Shown here one piece after another: positions 6,598 through 14,391 of a stretch of 23,044 bases of DNA. The stretch comes from Streptomyces griseoluteus (GTDB lineage: Bacteria; Actinomycetota; Actinomycetes; Streptomycetales; Streptomycetaceae). Numbering within the stretch: the first letter of the stretch is position 1; each line of letters begins with the position of its first letter. The notes below the pieces were generated by a model. The model worked only from the letters and a program-made list of their open reading frames with translations, searched no databases and had not been told where the DNA came from. The stretch is taken from the NCBI GenBank assembly GCA_000717735.1, contig JOBE01000077.1, positions 1 through 23,044 of the forward strand, read 5' to 3'. A program made the translations under genes and the position numbers.

Positions 6598-7581
6598 TCA
6601 GGACTTCAGAGCCGTTGCGATCGCTTCGCCGAGCACCTGCCCGACCGGGGGAGGAGTGGCGTGGCCAACCTGTCGATACTGCGCGGTCTTCCGGCCCGCG
6701 AACTCCCATTCGGGCGGAAAGCCCTGAAGGGAGGCGGCCTGGCGGACGGTGAGGGGCATCATCCCGGATCGCCCGCGCTTGGGATCCCAGACGAAGTCCG
6801 GACCCGGTACCTCGTCGGCCACCGTGCCGCCGTCCACGCCCATGCGTGCCCATGCCCGCTTGCTGCCTGTCGGCCCCAGATCCGCACCCCCTCTGTTCCA
6901 GGAACCTCCGACCAGGGTGGGGGCCGGACGGTCGGCTTGGGCAGCCCATGTGGCGGCCTGCGGCCAGCCCTGCGCGGCCATCGAGCGGCCGAGCACTTCC
7001 CCGACCGTCCGGTGGCGTGCGACCGCGGCCATGGGCGGCGTGAAGGAGTCCAGACGACCGTCCCTGAAGGCCACGACGACGCCTTGCTTACGATCTTGCG
7101 CTACTCCGAAATCGGCAGCGTTGAGCACGAACCAATGAATGTCGTAACCGAGGTGGACGAGTTCCTCCGTGATGTACTCCCGGATCGGACCGTATGTCTC
7201 CCTGGTGACGAGATCGGGGACGTTCTCGATCAACAGGGCCCGAGGCCGGACGCCGTGCATGAGCATGATCGTGGCCTTGAGTACCTCGAGTTCGTAGTCC
7301 CTATCGGGACGGTGCACGGAGGCGGTGGCCTTGACGCGAGGGAGCCCGGCCGCGAGCAGGTCCACGTCGTAGGTCTGCTGGTGCTCGACGGGGTCGAAAT
7401 CGAGCAGGTCGAGGTCCAGTACGTTCCAGGCCGGCCTGTTCGTACGGAGCGTGTCGCAGGCGATGGTCCTGTTGTCGAGGAGGAGCACGGGTTCGAAACC
7501 CGCCCGTTCCAGACCGAGGGCAAGGCCTCCGGCCCCGGCGCAGACGCCTACACTCCGCAGGCGGGTCGTCTTGGTGGTCAT
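6598..7581 (-). CDS. C5-methyltransferase homologue lacking the catalytic Pro-Cys
   Basis: A 327-residue protein of the m5C methyltransferase fold. It keeps the SAM-binding motif I (GVCAGAGGLALG, 12-23), motif VI ENV (LLIENVPDL, 116-124), NAADFGVAQDRKQGVVV (motif VIII region, 154-170) and motif X (QVGHATPPPVG, 304-314). Motif IV, normally GGPPCQ with the nucleophilic Cys, reads LAAGLPRVKA (76-85), so there is no Cys at or next to the catalytic position. The frame is intact and the surrounding motifs are good, so this is not decay or a sequencing slip. It is probably a pseudo-enzyme subunit or DNA/SAM-binding sensor. The start is ATG 7581 with GGAG 6 nt upstream. It sits 107 bp after the Z1 gene, with a strong inverted repeat in the gap, and before the catalytically competent homologue. 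Independent methylation activity is unlikely. Confidence 0.85.
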   Translation of the reverse strand: MTTKTTRLRSVGVCAGAGGLALGLERAGFEPVLLLDNRTIACDTLRTNRPAWNVLDLDLLDFDPVEHQQTYDVDLLAAGLPRVKATASVHRPDRDYELEVLKATIMLMHGVRPRALLIENVPDLVTRETYGPIREYITEELVHLGYDIHWFVLNAADFGVAQDRKQGVVVAFRDGRLDSFTPPMAAVARHRTVGEVLGRSMAAQGWPQAATWAAQADRPAPTLVGGSWNRGGADLGPTGSKRAWARMGVDGGTVADEVPGPDFVWDPKRGRSGMMPLTVRQAASLQGFPPEWEFAGRKTAQYRQVGHATPPPVGQVLGEAIATALKS

Positions 7582-7636
7582 CACGATCTCCGTCGTCCTC
7601 GTTCGATATGTCCCGCACGCCATGGCGCATCGAGGC

Positions 7637-7677
7637 TCCCCTGGAGGGACAGGCCCACACCCGTCCCGACCAGGGGA
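7637..7677. repeat. Inverted repeat between Z1 and methylase-like genes
   Basis: TCCCCTGG (7637-7644) and GGGAC (7646-7650) pair with GTCCC (7663-7667) and CCAGGGGA (7670-7677). This gives a 13-bp stem with a small 1x2 internal loop and a 12-nt apical loop. It lies in the 107-bp gap within the minus-strand operon. No T-tract follows in the direction of transcription, so it is more likely an attenuator, an mRNA-processing or stabilising hairpin, or an operator than a simple terminator. Confidence 0.5.
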
Positions 7678-7688
7678 TCTCCGGGGCT

Positions 7689-10667
7689 TCAGCCGGCAGC
7701 CGTCCCGGAGGCCGTGTCGATGATGGCGACACCCTCTTGAGCCGAGTCGACGGTCGTGAAACGCAGCACGCGGCCGTCGTTGCTGCGGGCCGATGCCGGC
7801 GCGACGAAACTGAAGGCCATCACGACCCGACTCGGATCGATCAGAGCGCCGTCCACGAGCGTGGCCCGGTACTCCGGCTCGACGATCGGGTAGAGGACGA
7901 TCACACCGCGCCGCGGGGCGACGAGGCTCTCGACCGTCGTGTCGCCGGAATCGCCGAGCGAGCCCGCGATGCGTAGGGCAGCCGCGCGGTGCTTGACGTC
8001 GCTGATGGCTCCGAAAAGCGGGGCGCGGCGACGGTCACGGCTGAAGTAGGAGTACGTACGACCGTCGACACCCAGCCGGATCCGCTTGCCCGGCTGGGCG
8101 TGCTGCGGCGCGATCACGATCCAGTCGTCCACCTGGGCGGAGTCGCCCGTGGCGATCTCCCTCAGATAGTCGAGGTGCGGGGCGAACTGGGAAGGCGCCC
8201 CCCACCGCACGTCCGACACCAGGGCGAGGAGCTCCCCTGCACCCATCCGTCCCGTGAGCGCGGAGAAACGGTGGGTGACGTTCTTTTCGGGCAAGTAGTA
8301 GGAGAGGTCCACCGGCGCCGCCGACAGTGAGTCCAGGACGGGCGTCCACAGGTTGGTGTTGTGCCGAAGGTCGACGACCTTCGTCGGGTAGGCGGTCGGC
8401 TCCTGCCACTCGCCCGGGGAGCGGACGGTGACCAGACGCGAGTTATACATCTTCTTCGGGCTCGTCGGCTTGAGCCACGGGATGTGCTGCCAGACCAACG
8501 GCGGAACTCTGTCGGGAGTGACCTGCGGGCGGCCGTCGACGGTCACCGAATACTGGGCCAGCTCGGCGCGGAATGCCTCCTCGTCCCGGCAGATGGCCTC
8601 GAATCCCTCGTACAGGTCGATCTCCTTCTTCCCCAGGGATTCCTGGCGCCCCAGGTAGAGACGGACCAGGTCCCGGTACCCCTTGCGGAAGCCGAACCAG
8701 CGGCCCATCTGCATGAGCGTGGAGGCGTTGCCGGCCCGGCGCCGGAAGTACGAGACGGTCAGCCCTTCGACGGTGAAGCCGCGAGCCAGCTTCTGGCCGC
8801 CGATGAGGATCTTCCAGAGGGACCGCTTGTCGAAGTCGGCCTCGCCGGAATCGATGTCCTTGTCGCCGTTGACCACGATGATCGGCTTGTCGTCGCCGCC
8901 GATTCGGATCGCGGCAGGACCGACGTAAGGGGCGAGGTCCTCGAACGAGGAGGGCACGGCCTGACCGTCGGCGCGCACCGCGGAGACAGGGGCGATGTCG
9001 GTGTCGAACAGAAGGCGCAGACGTTCGCGGCCGGTGGCGCCGAGGTAGCCGGCGTTCCACCACAATCCGGTGACCCGACCCAGCAGCTCGCGGTGATCGT
9101 CCTGCCGGACCGATTCGTGGATCAGCATGGTGTGGTGCTGGAAGTAGCGGTCGCCGAGTCCGCCCTTGTCCTCGCGGTACAGCTTCATCGCGGCGGTCAG
9201 CACGAACATGTCCATGGCGCGCTGGAGGCAGGTGTCGTCCTCGTCGTCCTCTGCCACGATGGAGCGAACGTGCGCCATCTCGTTGGAATTCGCGAATGTC
9301 CGTTCCTCGTCGGACAGGTCCGAATCGAGATCGTGGAAGTCGCGAGCGCCCATGTATCCGTCCGGGCGCGGCAGGGAGAGGATGAAGTCCTTCGGGAAGA
9401 GGTCCTCGGTGTCGCTGGGATCGATGAAGACATTCGCGAAAGGGGTAGCTGTGTATCCCACGTACTGAGCTCGTGGCAGCATCCGCAGCAGTTCCGAGAT
9501 CTTCTGGTTGATCGCGGTCCGCTCGGCATTCGGTTTGGCCAGGTCCGTGGTGTTCACCGATGCCTCGTCGGACTCGTCGTCCACGATGAGGACCGGGATC
9601 TCGGAAAGCGGCGTCTGGATCTTCCGCAGGTCCCTGACCAGCTTGCCGAGGACCGCCTTGTTCTTCTTCACCACCATCAAACGGGCTGCCGCCCGGTGCA
9701 GATTGCGCGGGTCGTACAGCGGGAGGCCGGGTTCTTGCTTGTCGGCTTCGAGGGCGGCGATCCCCGTCTGAAGGCTCTGATAGTCGACATCGCGGGTCGT
9801 CATCCGGTGGATGTCGAAGGCGCCGAGGGATGAGGGCATCGCTCCGAAGGCAGCGAACTTGCCCTGGCTCCAGGCGGGGTCGTCGGCGTAGTCCGATTCG
9901 TATTCGTTCGCCCCGCGCAGGATGTTCTCGCGGCCGACCAGCTCCATGTCCAGGCGACGCTGGGTCTGGGCGCGCAGCATGTTGAGAGTGCCGCCCAGGA
10001 CGATCACAAGCCGGTAGCCGGCGTCGATCGCCTTGGCGATGACACCGGCGAAGTTGGCGGTCTTGCCGGACTGGACGTACCCGACCACGAGCCCCTTCGA
10101 CTGGTAGGCCTCGGAGGCCGTTGGGTCGGCCAGGCGCTCCACCACGCGGTCGGTCGCCTCGTCGAGACCTGCGACGATGTCCTCTGGCCAGCCCTTGTCG
10201 GTCAGCAGATTCCGGTACGCAGGCCAGTACCAGGGCCGCCCCTGCAGGGATTGAGGGGTGTACCACGGTCTGTGCTCGGTGCTGATCACGACCGCACCGG
10301 CGGCCTTGGAGACGGGGACGAGAGCGCCGAGGTGCTTGCCGATCTCGTCGCCGAGGCCGAGCAGCTCGTATACGTCGGCACGTCGCCCGTCCGTGCGCGG
10401 CGGGTGGCGAGACCAGGGAGCGTTCTCGTTGTAATCCCAGCGAGTGAGCTGCTTGCGCCACATCTCCACGAGCTGGTCCGTGGCCCGTGCGTCGCGGAGC
10501 ACGGAGAGGAAATCCGCTTCGGTGGCGTAAGCCATGGCCTCGGGCGCGAGGTCCTCGGCTTGGTACTCCAAGGCGCGGACAAGCTTCTTCGGCTTCCCCG
10601 AACTCATGTCGCCGAGGGCGCGGGCGTGCAGGTCGAGACGGATTCCGGCGGTCTCGGGGTTGGTCAT
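7689..10667 (-). CDS. Z1-domain superfamily II helicase-like ATPase
   Basis: A 992-residue protein with a Z1 helicase-type core. Motifs: Walker A GYVQSGKTANF (196-206), Walker B with DDESDE (363-368), motif III-like YTATPF (405-410), motif V-like LARGFTVEGLTVSYF (627-641) and motif VI QMGRWFGFRKG (653-663). The N-terminal 180 residues and C-terminal 300 residues are family-specific. Z1 proteins are established companions of MutL/MORC-type ATPases, DUF4420 nucleases and cytosine methylases in restriction-like operons, and are presumed to translocate on or remodel DNA. The start is ATG 10667, with GAGGA 7 nt upstream; the open frame extends further upstream only across the neighbouring gene's 3' end. 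It is 49 bp downstream of the DUF4420 gene, so a single transcript is likely. All core ATPase motifs are intact. Confidence 0.92.
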   Translation of the reverse strand: MTNPETAGIRLDLHARALGDMSSGKPKKLVRALEYQAEDLAPEAMAYATEADFLSVLRDARATDQLVEMWRKQLTRWDYNENAPWSRHPPRTDGRRADVYELLGLGDEIGKHLGALVPVSKAAGAVVISTEHRPWYTPQSLQGRPWYWPAYRNLLTDKGWPEDIVAGLDEATDRVVERLADPTASEAYQSKGLVVGYVQSGKTANFAGVIAKAIDAGYRLVIVLGGTLNMLRAQTQRRLDMELVGRENILRGANEYESDYADDPAWSQGKFAAFGAMPSSLGAFDIHRMTTRDVDYQSLQTGIAALEADKQEPGLPLYDPRNLHRAAARLMVVKKNKAVLGKLVRDLRKIQTPLSEIPVLIVDDESDEASVNTTDLAKPNAERTAINQKISELLRMLPRAQYVGYTATPFANVFIDPSDTEDLFPKDFILSLPRPDGYMGARDFHDLDSDLSDEERTFANSNEMAHVRSIVAEDDEDDTCLQRAMDMFVLTAAMKLYREDKGGLGDRYFQHHTMLIHESVRQDDHRELLGRVTGLWWNAGYLGATGRERLRLLFDTDIAPVSAVRADGQAVPSSFEDLAPYVGPAAIRIGGDDKPIIVVNGDKDIDSGEADFDKRSLWKILIGGQKLARGFTVEGLTVSYFRRRAGNASTLMQMGRWFGFRKGYRDLVRLYLGRQESLGKKEIDLYEGFEAICRDEEAFRAELAQYSVTVDGRPQVTPDRVPPLVWQHIPWLKPTSPKKMYNSRLVTVRSPGEWQEPTAYPTKVVDLRHNTNLWTPVLDSLSAAPVDLSYYLPEKNVTHRFSALTGRMGAGELLALVSDVRWGAPSQFAPHLDYLREIATGDSAQVDDWIVIAPQHAQPGKRIRLGVDGRTYSYFSRDRRRAPLFGAISDVKHRAAALRIAGSLGDSGDTTVESLVAPRRGVIVLYPIVEPEYRATLVDGALIDPSRVVMAFSFVAPASARSNDGRVLRFTTVDSAQEGVAIIDTASGTAAG

Positions 10668-10716
10668 CAACGATTCCTCGGCGGTCGAGAGGGTGTGAGG
10701 CAAGTGCGTGGGGGAT

Positions 10717-11700
10717 TCACGGAAGGCGAAGACCGGACAGATCCAGCGGCGCGCCCGGCGTGGGCTCGAGACCGGTGACATCCGTTTCGTAGCGTATGGA
10801 CGATATTCGCTCGAGTGAGGCGGCTGCGAGGAGTGCGGGAGTGAGCCGGGGGACGGATTCGGCCGCCAGGACCAGGGGCTCGTCTCGGGGTGTCCAGCGC
10901 TCGTCGTCATCACGCCGGGCCGACCACCCGTACCGCGCCAGCGCGGAATCCAGTCGATCCAGGGTCGCCAGGTTGTGTTCCGCCACGGCAGTGCGCACGA
11001 CATGGACCGAATCGGAGAGCGTACGGCCGCCTACGCCGCCTCGGGTCAACCGGAGGGAGGTGAACCAGAGCGGTCGGTCAGTAGCGGGTTGGAGCTGTCC
11101 GATCCCGTGGATGACGTGACGTCGCCGTTCCGCCACGGTCGTCTTCACCTCGATGTCGAAGTCGACAAGTGCGAAGTCGTGCTCCTCGCCGTACGGGCCG
11201 GTCCACGACTCGACGGCGGTGCCCCAGCCGTACGTGTCGGCGAGTCGAGCGAGTATCGACAGTTCCCCCAGTAGCCCGACCCTCCGTTCGACGCTCATCT
11301 CCCTGGGGCGGTCGAGCAGTGAACTCCAACCTTCCACGGTTTCGTGGAAGGCATGGTCGAGTGAACGGTTCTGCATGACAATTCGATCCGCCACCGCGAT
11401 CACCATGTCGTGGAAGTCGCGCATCAACTCCACCTGGGTGGTCCGAATACGGGCCATGCGTAGCCCTCTGTCCACGGACACTTGATCGATGTGAACTGCG
11501 GGCAGGGAAGAGCGGGGCGGCTGCTGATTTCGGCCGAGTTCGACGAAGAGCGCGATTTCTCGACCACCATGCCCTATCTCGTACGAGACGACGGGATGCC
11601 TGCCGGCGGCGGAGAGTGGGTAGCTCGCACCGACTCCCTCCCCCAGATAGTGCTCGATCGTCGACCAGGCGAGTGCCGGGCCGGTCTCGGAGTCAGTCAT
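10717..11700 (-). CDS. DUF4420-type PD-(D/E)XK nuclease
   Basis: A 327-residue protein resembling the PD-(D/E)XK motif protein family (DUF4420) found with Z1 and MORC-like ATPases. The nuclease core is visible: a helix with VGLLGELSIL (E146), then SWTGPYGEEHDFALVDFDIE (D175) and EVKTT (E184, K186), the acidic-acidic-lysine arrangement of restriction endonuclease folds. A conserved Gln-containing segment, HGIGQLQPA, follows. It would be the DNA-cleaving component. The ATG at 11700 lies inside the end of the upstream MORC-like gene (8-bp overlap), indicating translational coupling. All expected catalytic residues are present, so the nuclease is probably active. Which substrate it cuts, and whether methylation matters, cannot be told from sequence. 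Confidence 0.85.
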   Translation of the reverse strand: MTDSETGPALAWSTIEHYLGEGVGASYPLSAAGRHPVVSYEIGHGGREIALFVELGRNQQPPRSSLPAVHIDQVSVDRGLRMARIRTTQVELMRDFHDMVIAVADRIVMQNRSLDHAFHETVEGWSSLLDRPREMSVERRVGLLGELSILARLADTYGWGTAVESWTGPYGEEHDFALVDFDIEVKTTVAERRRHVIHGIGQLQPATDRPLWFTSLRLTRGGVGGRTLSDSVHVVRTAVAEHNLATLDRLDSALARYGWSARRDDDERWTPRDEPLVLAAESVPRLTPALLAAASLERISSIRYETDVTGLEPTPGAPLDLSGLRLP

Positions 11701-13240
11701 CGTCGGCCACCCGATTCATCTCGGCTCGGGCAGCGGCCACCAGAACGGACTGCCACAACTGCAGGTTGTCCTTCTCCCGGCTGCCGCTGTACTCCTTCTC
11801 GAAGATTCGATGAAGCAGGAGGTACATGAGCGACTTGAGCGTCGGGGCATCGTTCAGGCCGCCACGTCGGCCGCCGAGGATCGCGGCACGGTAGTGGTGA
11901 TTGAGGATGATCGTCCGTGTCTCGCGATCGATCTCGAAGAACGAGCTGTTGTCGATCTTCTGCCAGCGGACGGTGATCGGATCTTCGCCGGGGATGAGCG
12001 GCAGTTCGTCCTCGATGGCCTCTCGAACGGAGGACTCGAAGCCCTTGCCGGCGGGTATCGCGGGCTTGCGGGTCGTTCCGGTCCGCTTTCGCGCGTCCCG
12101 ATACGTGGCGTCAGCGTCTGCAACGTACTGTGCGAATGTGCGCCCGTTTGTATCCGTCGCGGACTCCAGGGCTGTCACGAACTCCGGGGACGTGGTGACG
12201 CCGTCCTTCTTCACGGTGAGACGGAACGCCTTCGAGGCAACCTCGTCGTCCGGCAGGTCGACGGTGACACGGGCGAGGGCGAGATGTTGCTCCGGCTGGC
12301 GGAAGTTGTTCCATCCACCGGCCTGGACCAGGCGGTTGTGTCGATAGAAGTAGAAGCCTTGCCGGTCGATTCCTGTGCCCACGGCCTTGAATTCGTCGGT
12401 GTTGGACTTCGGCGGCCATATGTGTGCGGTCAGCGTGACAGGGCCGACAGAGGGGACGTCGGCAGTGAAATCGCGGGCGTAGTCCGGGTGGCCACTGACG
12501 GGGTAGGCAAAGGGATCCAGGGGTTGGACGCCGAAGTTCATGTACTCGACGCCGGTCGAGACATCCTCCACCGCGATGGTGATGTTGAAGTCGTCGTGTG
12601 TCAGGAACCGATGTAGGTGCAAGCCTAGGTGGAGACCCAGCTTGTTGATCGTGCGATGGAGATACCGATCGGTCTGGCCACCACCGCCGGTATGAGGGAA
12701 GTCCTTCACCGCGTCCCAGCGGACGATCGTGCCCTGCCAGACGATCGGGCAGTCGTAGTAGCGGTCGATGAGCTGCTGGGCGTAGTCCGGGGCGACGATG
12801 TCGCACTGGTAGCCGGCCACGGCGCGCTCCATCGTCCATCGCCTACCTGCCGGCGCCGCGGCCCGGGTGCCTCGTACCTTGCTGACGACGGTGACGGCGC
12901 CCGCGTGGCTGAGCGAGGCGGACTTCAGGCCGGTGCCGAACATTCCGAGGGCCTGGGCGTCGTAGTCGCGACGACCGCCGACGGTCATCGCAACATCGAG
13001 CTCCTCCTCGTCCATTCCCTTGCCGTCGTCGACGAGGAGCAGGCTGACAAGCCTGTCCTTGTCGCGCAGGAAGTGAATCACGACGTCCTTGGCCCCGGCG
13101 TCGATGGAGTTGTCCACCAAGTCCGCGATCGCTGCCTCGAAGCCGTAGCCCTGACTGCTGAGGGCTTCCATGTATCGGGCGTCCGGCGGCAGGTGCTTGC
13201 TGCCGGTGGTGGGTACCTCGAACTGCCAGTCAGTCGTCAT
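11693..13240 (-). CDS. MORC/MutL-like GHKL ATPase
   Basis: A 515-residue ATPase of the GHKL superfamily, close to the prokaryotic MORC-like group. Motifs: N-box IADLVDNSIDAGA (38-50; N44, with Asp40 where MutL has Glu), G1 LLVDDGKGMDEEEL (68-81) and G2 LGMFGTGLKSASLSHAG (98-114). A transducer-like region follows (about 200-360, with EFKAVGTGIDRQGFYFYRHNRLVQ and AFRLTVKKDGV). The C-terminal 130 residues are family-specific. In published comparative genomics, such proteins form operons with Z1, DUF4420, cytosine methylase and Vsr genes, exactly as here. It probably acts as an ATP-gated clamp that recruits or licenses the nuclease. The start is ATG 13240 with AAGG 5 nt upstream. It is the first gene of the minus-strand arm; the promoter should lie within 13241-13324 or upstream, since the SEC-C gene is co-oriented. 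Confidence 0.9.
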   Translation of the reverse strand: MTTDWQFEVPTTGSKHLPPDARYMEALSSQGYGFEAAIADLVDNSIDAGAKDVVIHFLRDKDRLVSLLLVDDGKGMDEEELDVAMTVGGRRDYDAQALGMFGTGLKSASLSHAGAVTVVSKVRGTRAAAPAGRRWTMERAVAGYQCDIVAPDYAQQLIDRYYDCPIVWQGTIVRWDAVKDFPHTGGGGQTDRYLHRTINKLGLHLGLHLHRFLTHDDFNITIAVEDVSTGVEYMNFGVQPLDPFAYPVSGHPDYARDFTADVPSVGPVTLTAHIWPPKSNTDEFKAVGTGIDRQGFYFYRHNRLVQAGGWNNFRQPEQHLALARVTVDLPDDEVASKAFRLTVKKDGVTTSPEFVTALESATDTNGRTFAQYVADADATYRDARKRTGTTRKPAIPAGKGFESSVREAIEDELPLIPGEDPITVRWQKIDNSSFFEIDRETRTIILNHHYRAAILGGRRGGLNDAPTLKSLMYLLLHRIFEKEYSGSREKDNLQLWQSVLVAAARAEMNRVADDD

Positions 13241-13324
13241 GTCTGCCTTGGGATATCTGCCCTACATCCGATGAGGCATGACCCTAATGGACCGCACTGA
13301 CATCGATGCATAGACGACGGTTCG

Positions 13325-14329
13325 TCACGCGGATTCCAGGACTCCGTGGCACTCCCCGTACGTCCGGCCCGACCCGCACCAGCAGGGGGATGTGCGCGCC
13401 GGCGGCCAAGCCGCCGCGCGGCCCCGGGCCGCCAGGGTCGTCGCGTACTGGGGGAGGAGGTCCGCGTTCGAGGGGTGGGTGGATTCTGAGGCTGCGAAGG
13501 CTTCGTACGAGGGGACCGTGGCGCGGACGATGCCCAGGTTCGGGGTGCCTGCCTCGGAGAGTTCGCGGAGGGAGGCTTCGAGGTCCGTCAGGTGGGCGCG
13601 GTACGTGGGGTACTCCGCCTCCAGTTCCGGGTACGCCGCCAGGAGCTCGTCCAGTTCCGGTTCCGGCCAGTGCAGGACCGCCACCGGGAACGGGCGGGAG
13701 AGGGCCGTGCGGTACGTGCCCAGTTCCGAGCGGAGGCGGTCGATCTCCGCCTGGAGTTCCGCCGGGTCCTCCGAGCCGAGGGACCACAGGCGCTTCGGGT
13801 CGTGGAGTTCGTCCAGGGGGACCGCCCCGCCGTGCAGCCGGTCCGCCCGTACGTCCCAGTCGTCGTGCGGCAGCGCCAGCATCCTGCGGACCCGGTGCCG
13901 GGTGATCAGGAGCGACTGGGTCGCGTGGGGGAGTTCCGGAGAGGTGGCCAGGAGTTCCGCCGCCTCCGTCAGCGTCGACTCCGCCGCCTCCAGCTCGTCG
14001 TGCGCCTCCAGCGTCTCCGCCGTGATCTCCCACGGGGCCGCGTCCGAGGGCCGTGCCCTGCGGAGGCCGTCGATGATCGCCCGGGCCTCGGCCTCGTGGC
14101 CGTACTCCCACAGGTTCGCCGCCTTCAGCGCCCTGATCAGGTGCGGCTGCGCCGGCTCGGGGGTCAGGAGGGAGTCGTAGAGGGCCGTCGCCCCCGGGCG
14201 GTCGCCCGCCAGTTCCAGATGGGCCGCGGCCTGGAGGAGCAGGGGCTCCCGGTCCTCCGGGTACTGCGCGGCGGTGCGCAGCAGGCGCTCGGCTTCGGTG
14301 GTGTGGGCGGCAGGCGTGTCGGGGCGCAT
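13325..14329 (-). CDS. SEC-C motif protein with repeat-rich helical body
   Basis: A 334-residue protein. The C-terminus carries the metal-binding SEC-C motif SPCWCGSGRTYGECHG, related to the zinc-binding tail of SecA and found in many unrelated proteins. The body is Leu/Ala/Glu-rich and helical, with TPR-like segments in the first half (for example RLLRTAAQYPEDREPLLLQA and AAHLELAGDRPGATALYDSL). An LHDPKRLWSLGSEDPAELQ region and a heptad-like stretch (AEIDRLRSELGTYRTAL) follow. Precise role unknown. The ATG at 14329 is favoured over the GTG at 14338 because GGTGGGA precedes it. GC content and codon use match the chromosomal genes to the right, so this looks like the first core gene beyond the defence island. 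It is divergent from the sortase gene. Confidence 0.85.
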   Translation of the reverse strand: MRPDTPAAHTTEAERLLRTAAQYPEDREPLLLQAAAHLELAGDRPGATALYDSLLTPEPAQPHLIRALKAANLWEYGHEAEARAIIDGLRRARPSDAAPWEITAETLEAHDELEAAESTLTEAAELLATSPELPHATQSLLITRHRVRRMLALPHDDWDVRADRLHGGAVPLDELHDPKRLWSLGSEDPAELQAEIDRLRSELGTYRTALSRPFPVAVLHWPEPELDELLAAYPELEAEYPTYRAHLTDLEASLRELSEAGTPNLGIVRATVPSYEAFAASESTHPSNADLLPQYATTLAARGRAAAWPPARTSPCWCGSGRTYGECHGVLESA

Positions 14330-14391
14330 GCGTCCCACCGTACTGCCGTGCGGGTCTGGAGAGTTGGTGCCTCAGCGCTTAAGGTGCCCGC

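Noticed and set aside
6455..6949. N-terminal extension of the downstream methylase frame
   Set aside because: It overlaps the 3' end of the neighbouring methylase gene and lacks similarity; GTG 6454 with GGAG starts right at the conserved domain.
8443..10461. Long minus-strand open frame (672 codons) in another frame of the Z1 gene
   Set aside because: Arg/Pro/Gly-rich shadow translation with no motif; the overlapping frame has a full set of Z1 helicase motifs.
798..13240. An AIPR gene to complete a standard Mza system
   Set aside because: All substantial frames in the locus are accounted for and none resembles AIPR; it could lie outside the window.
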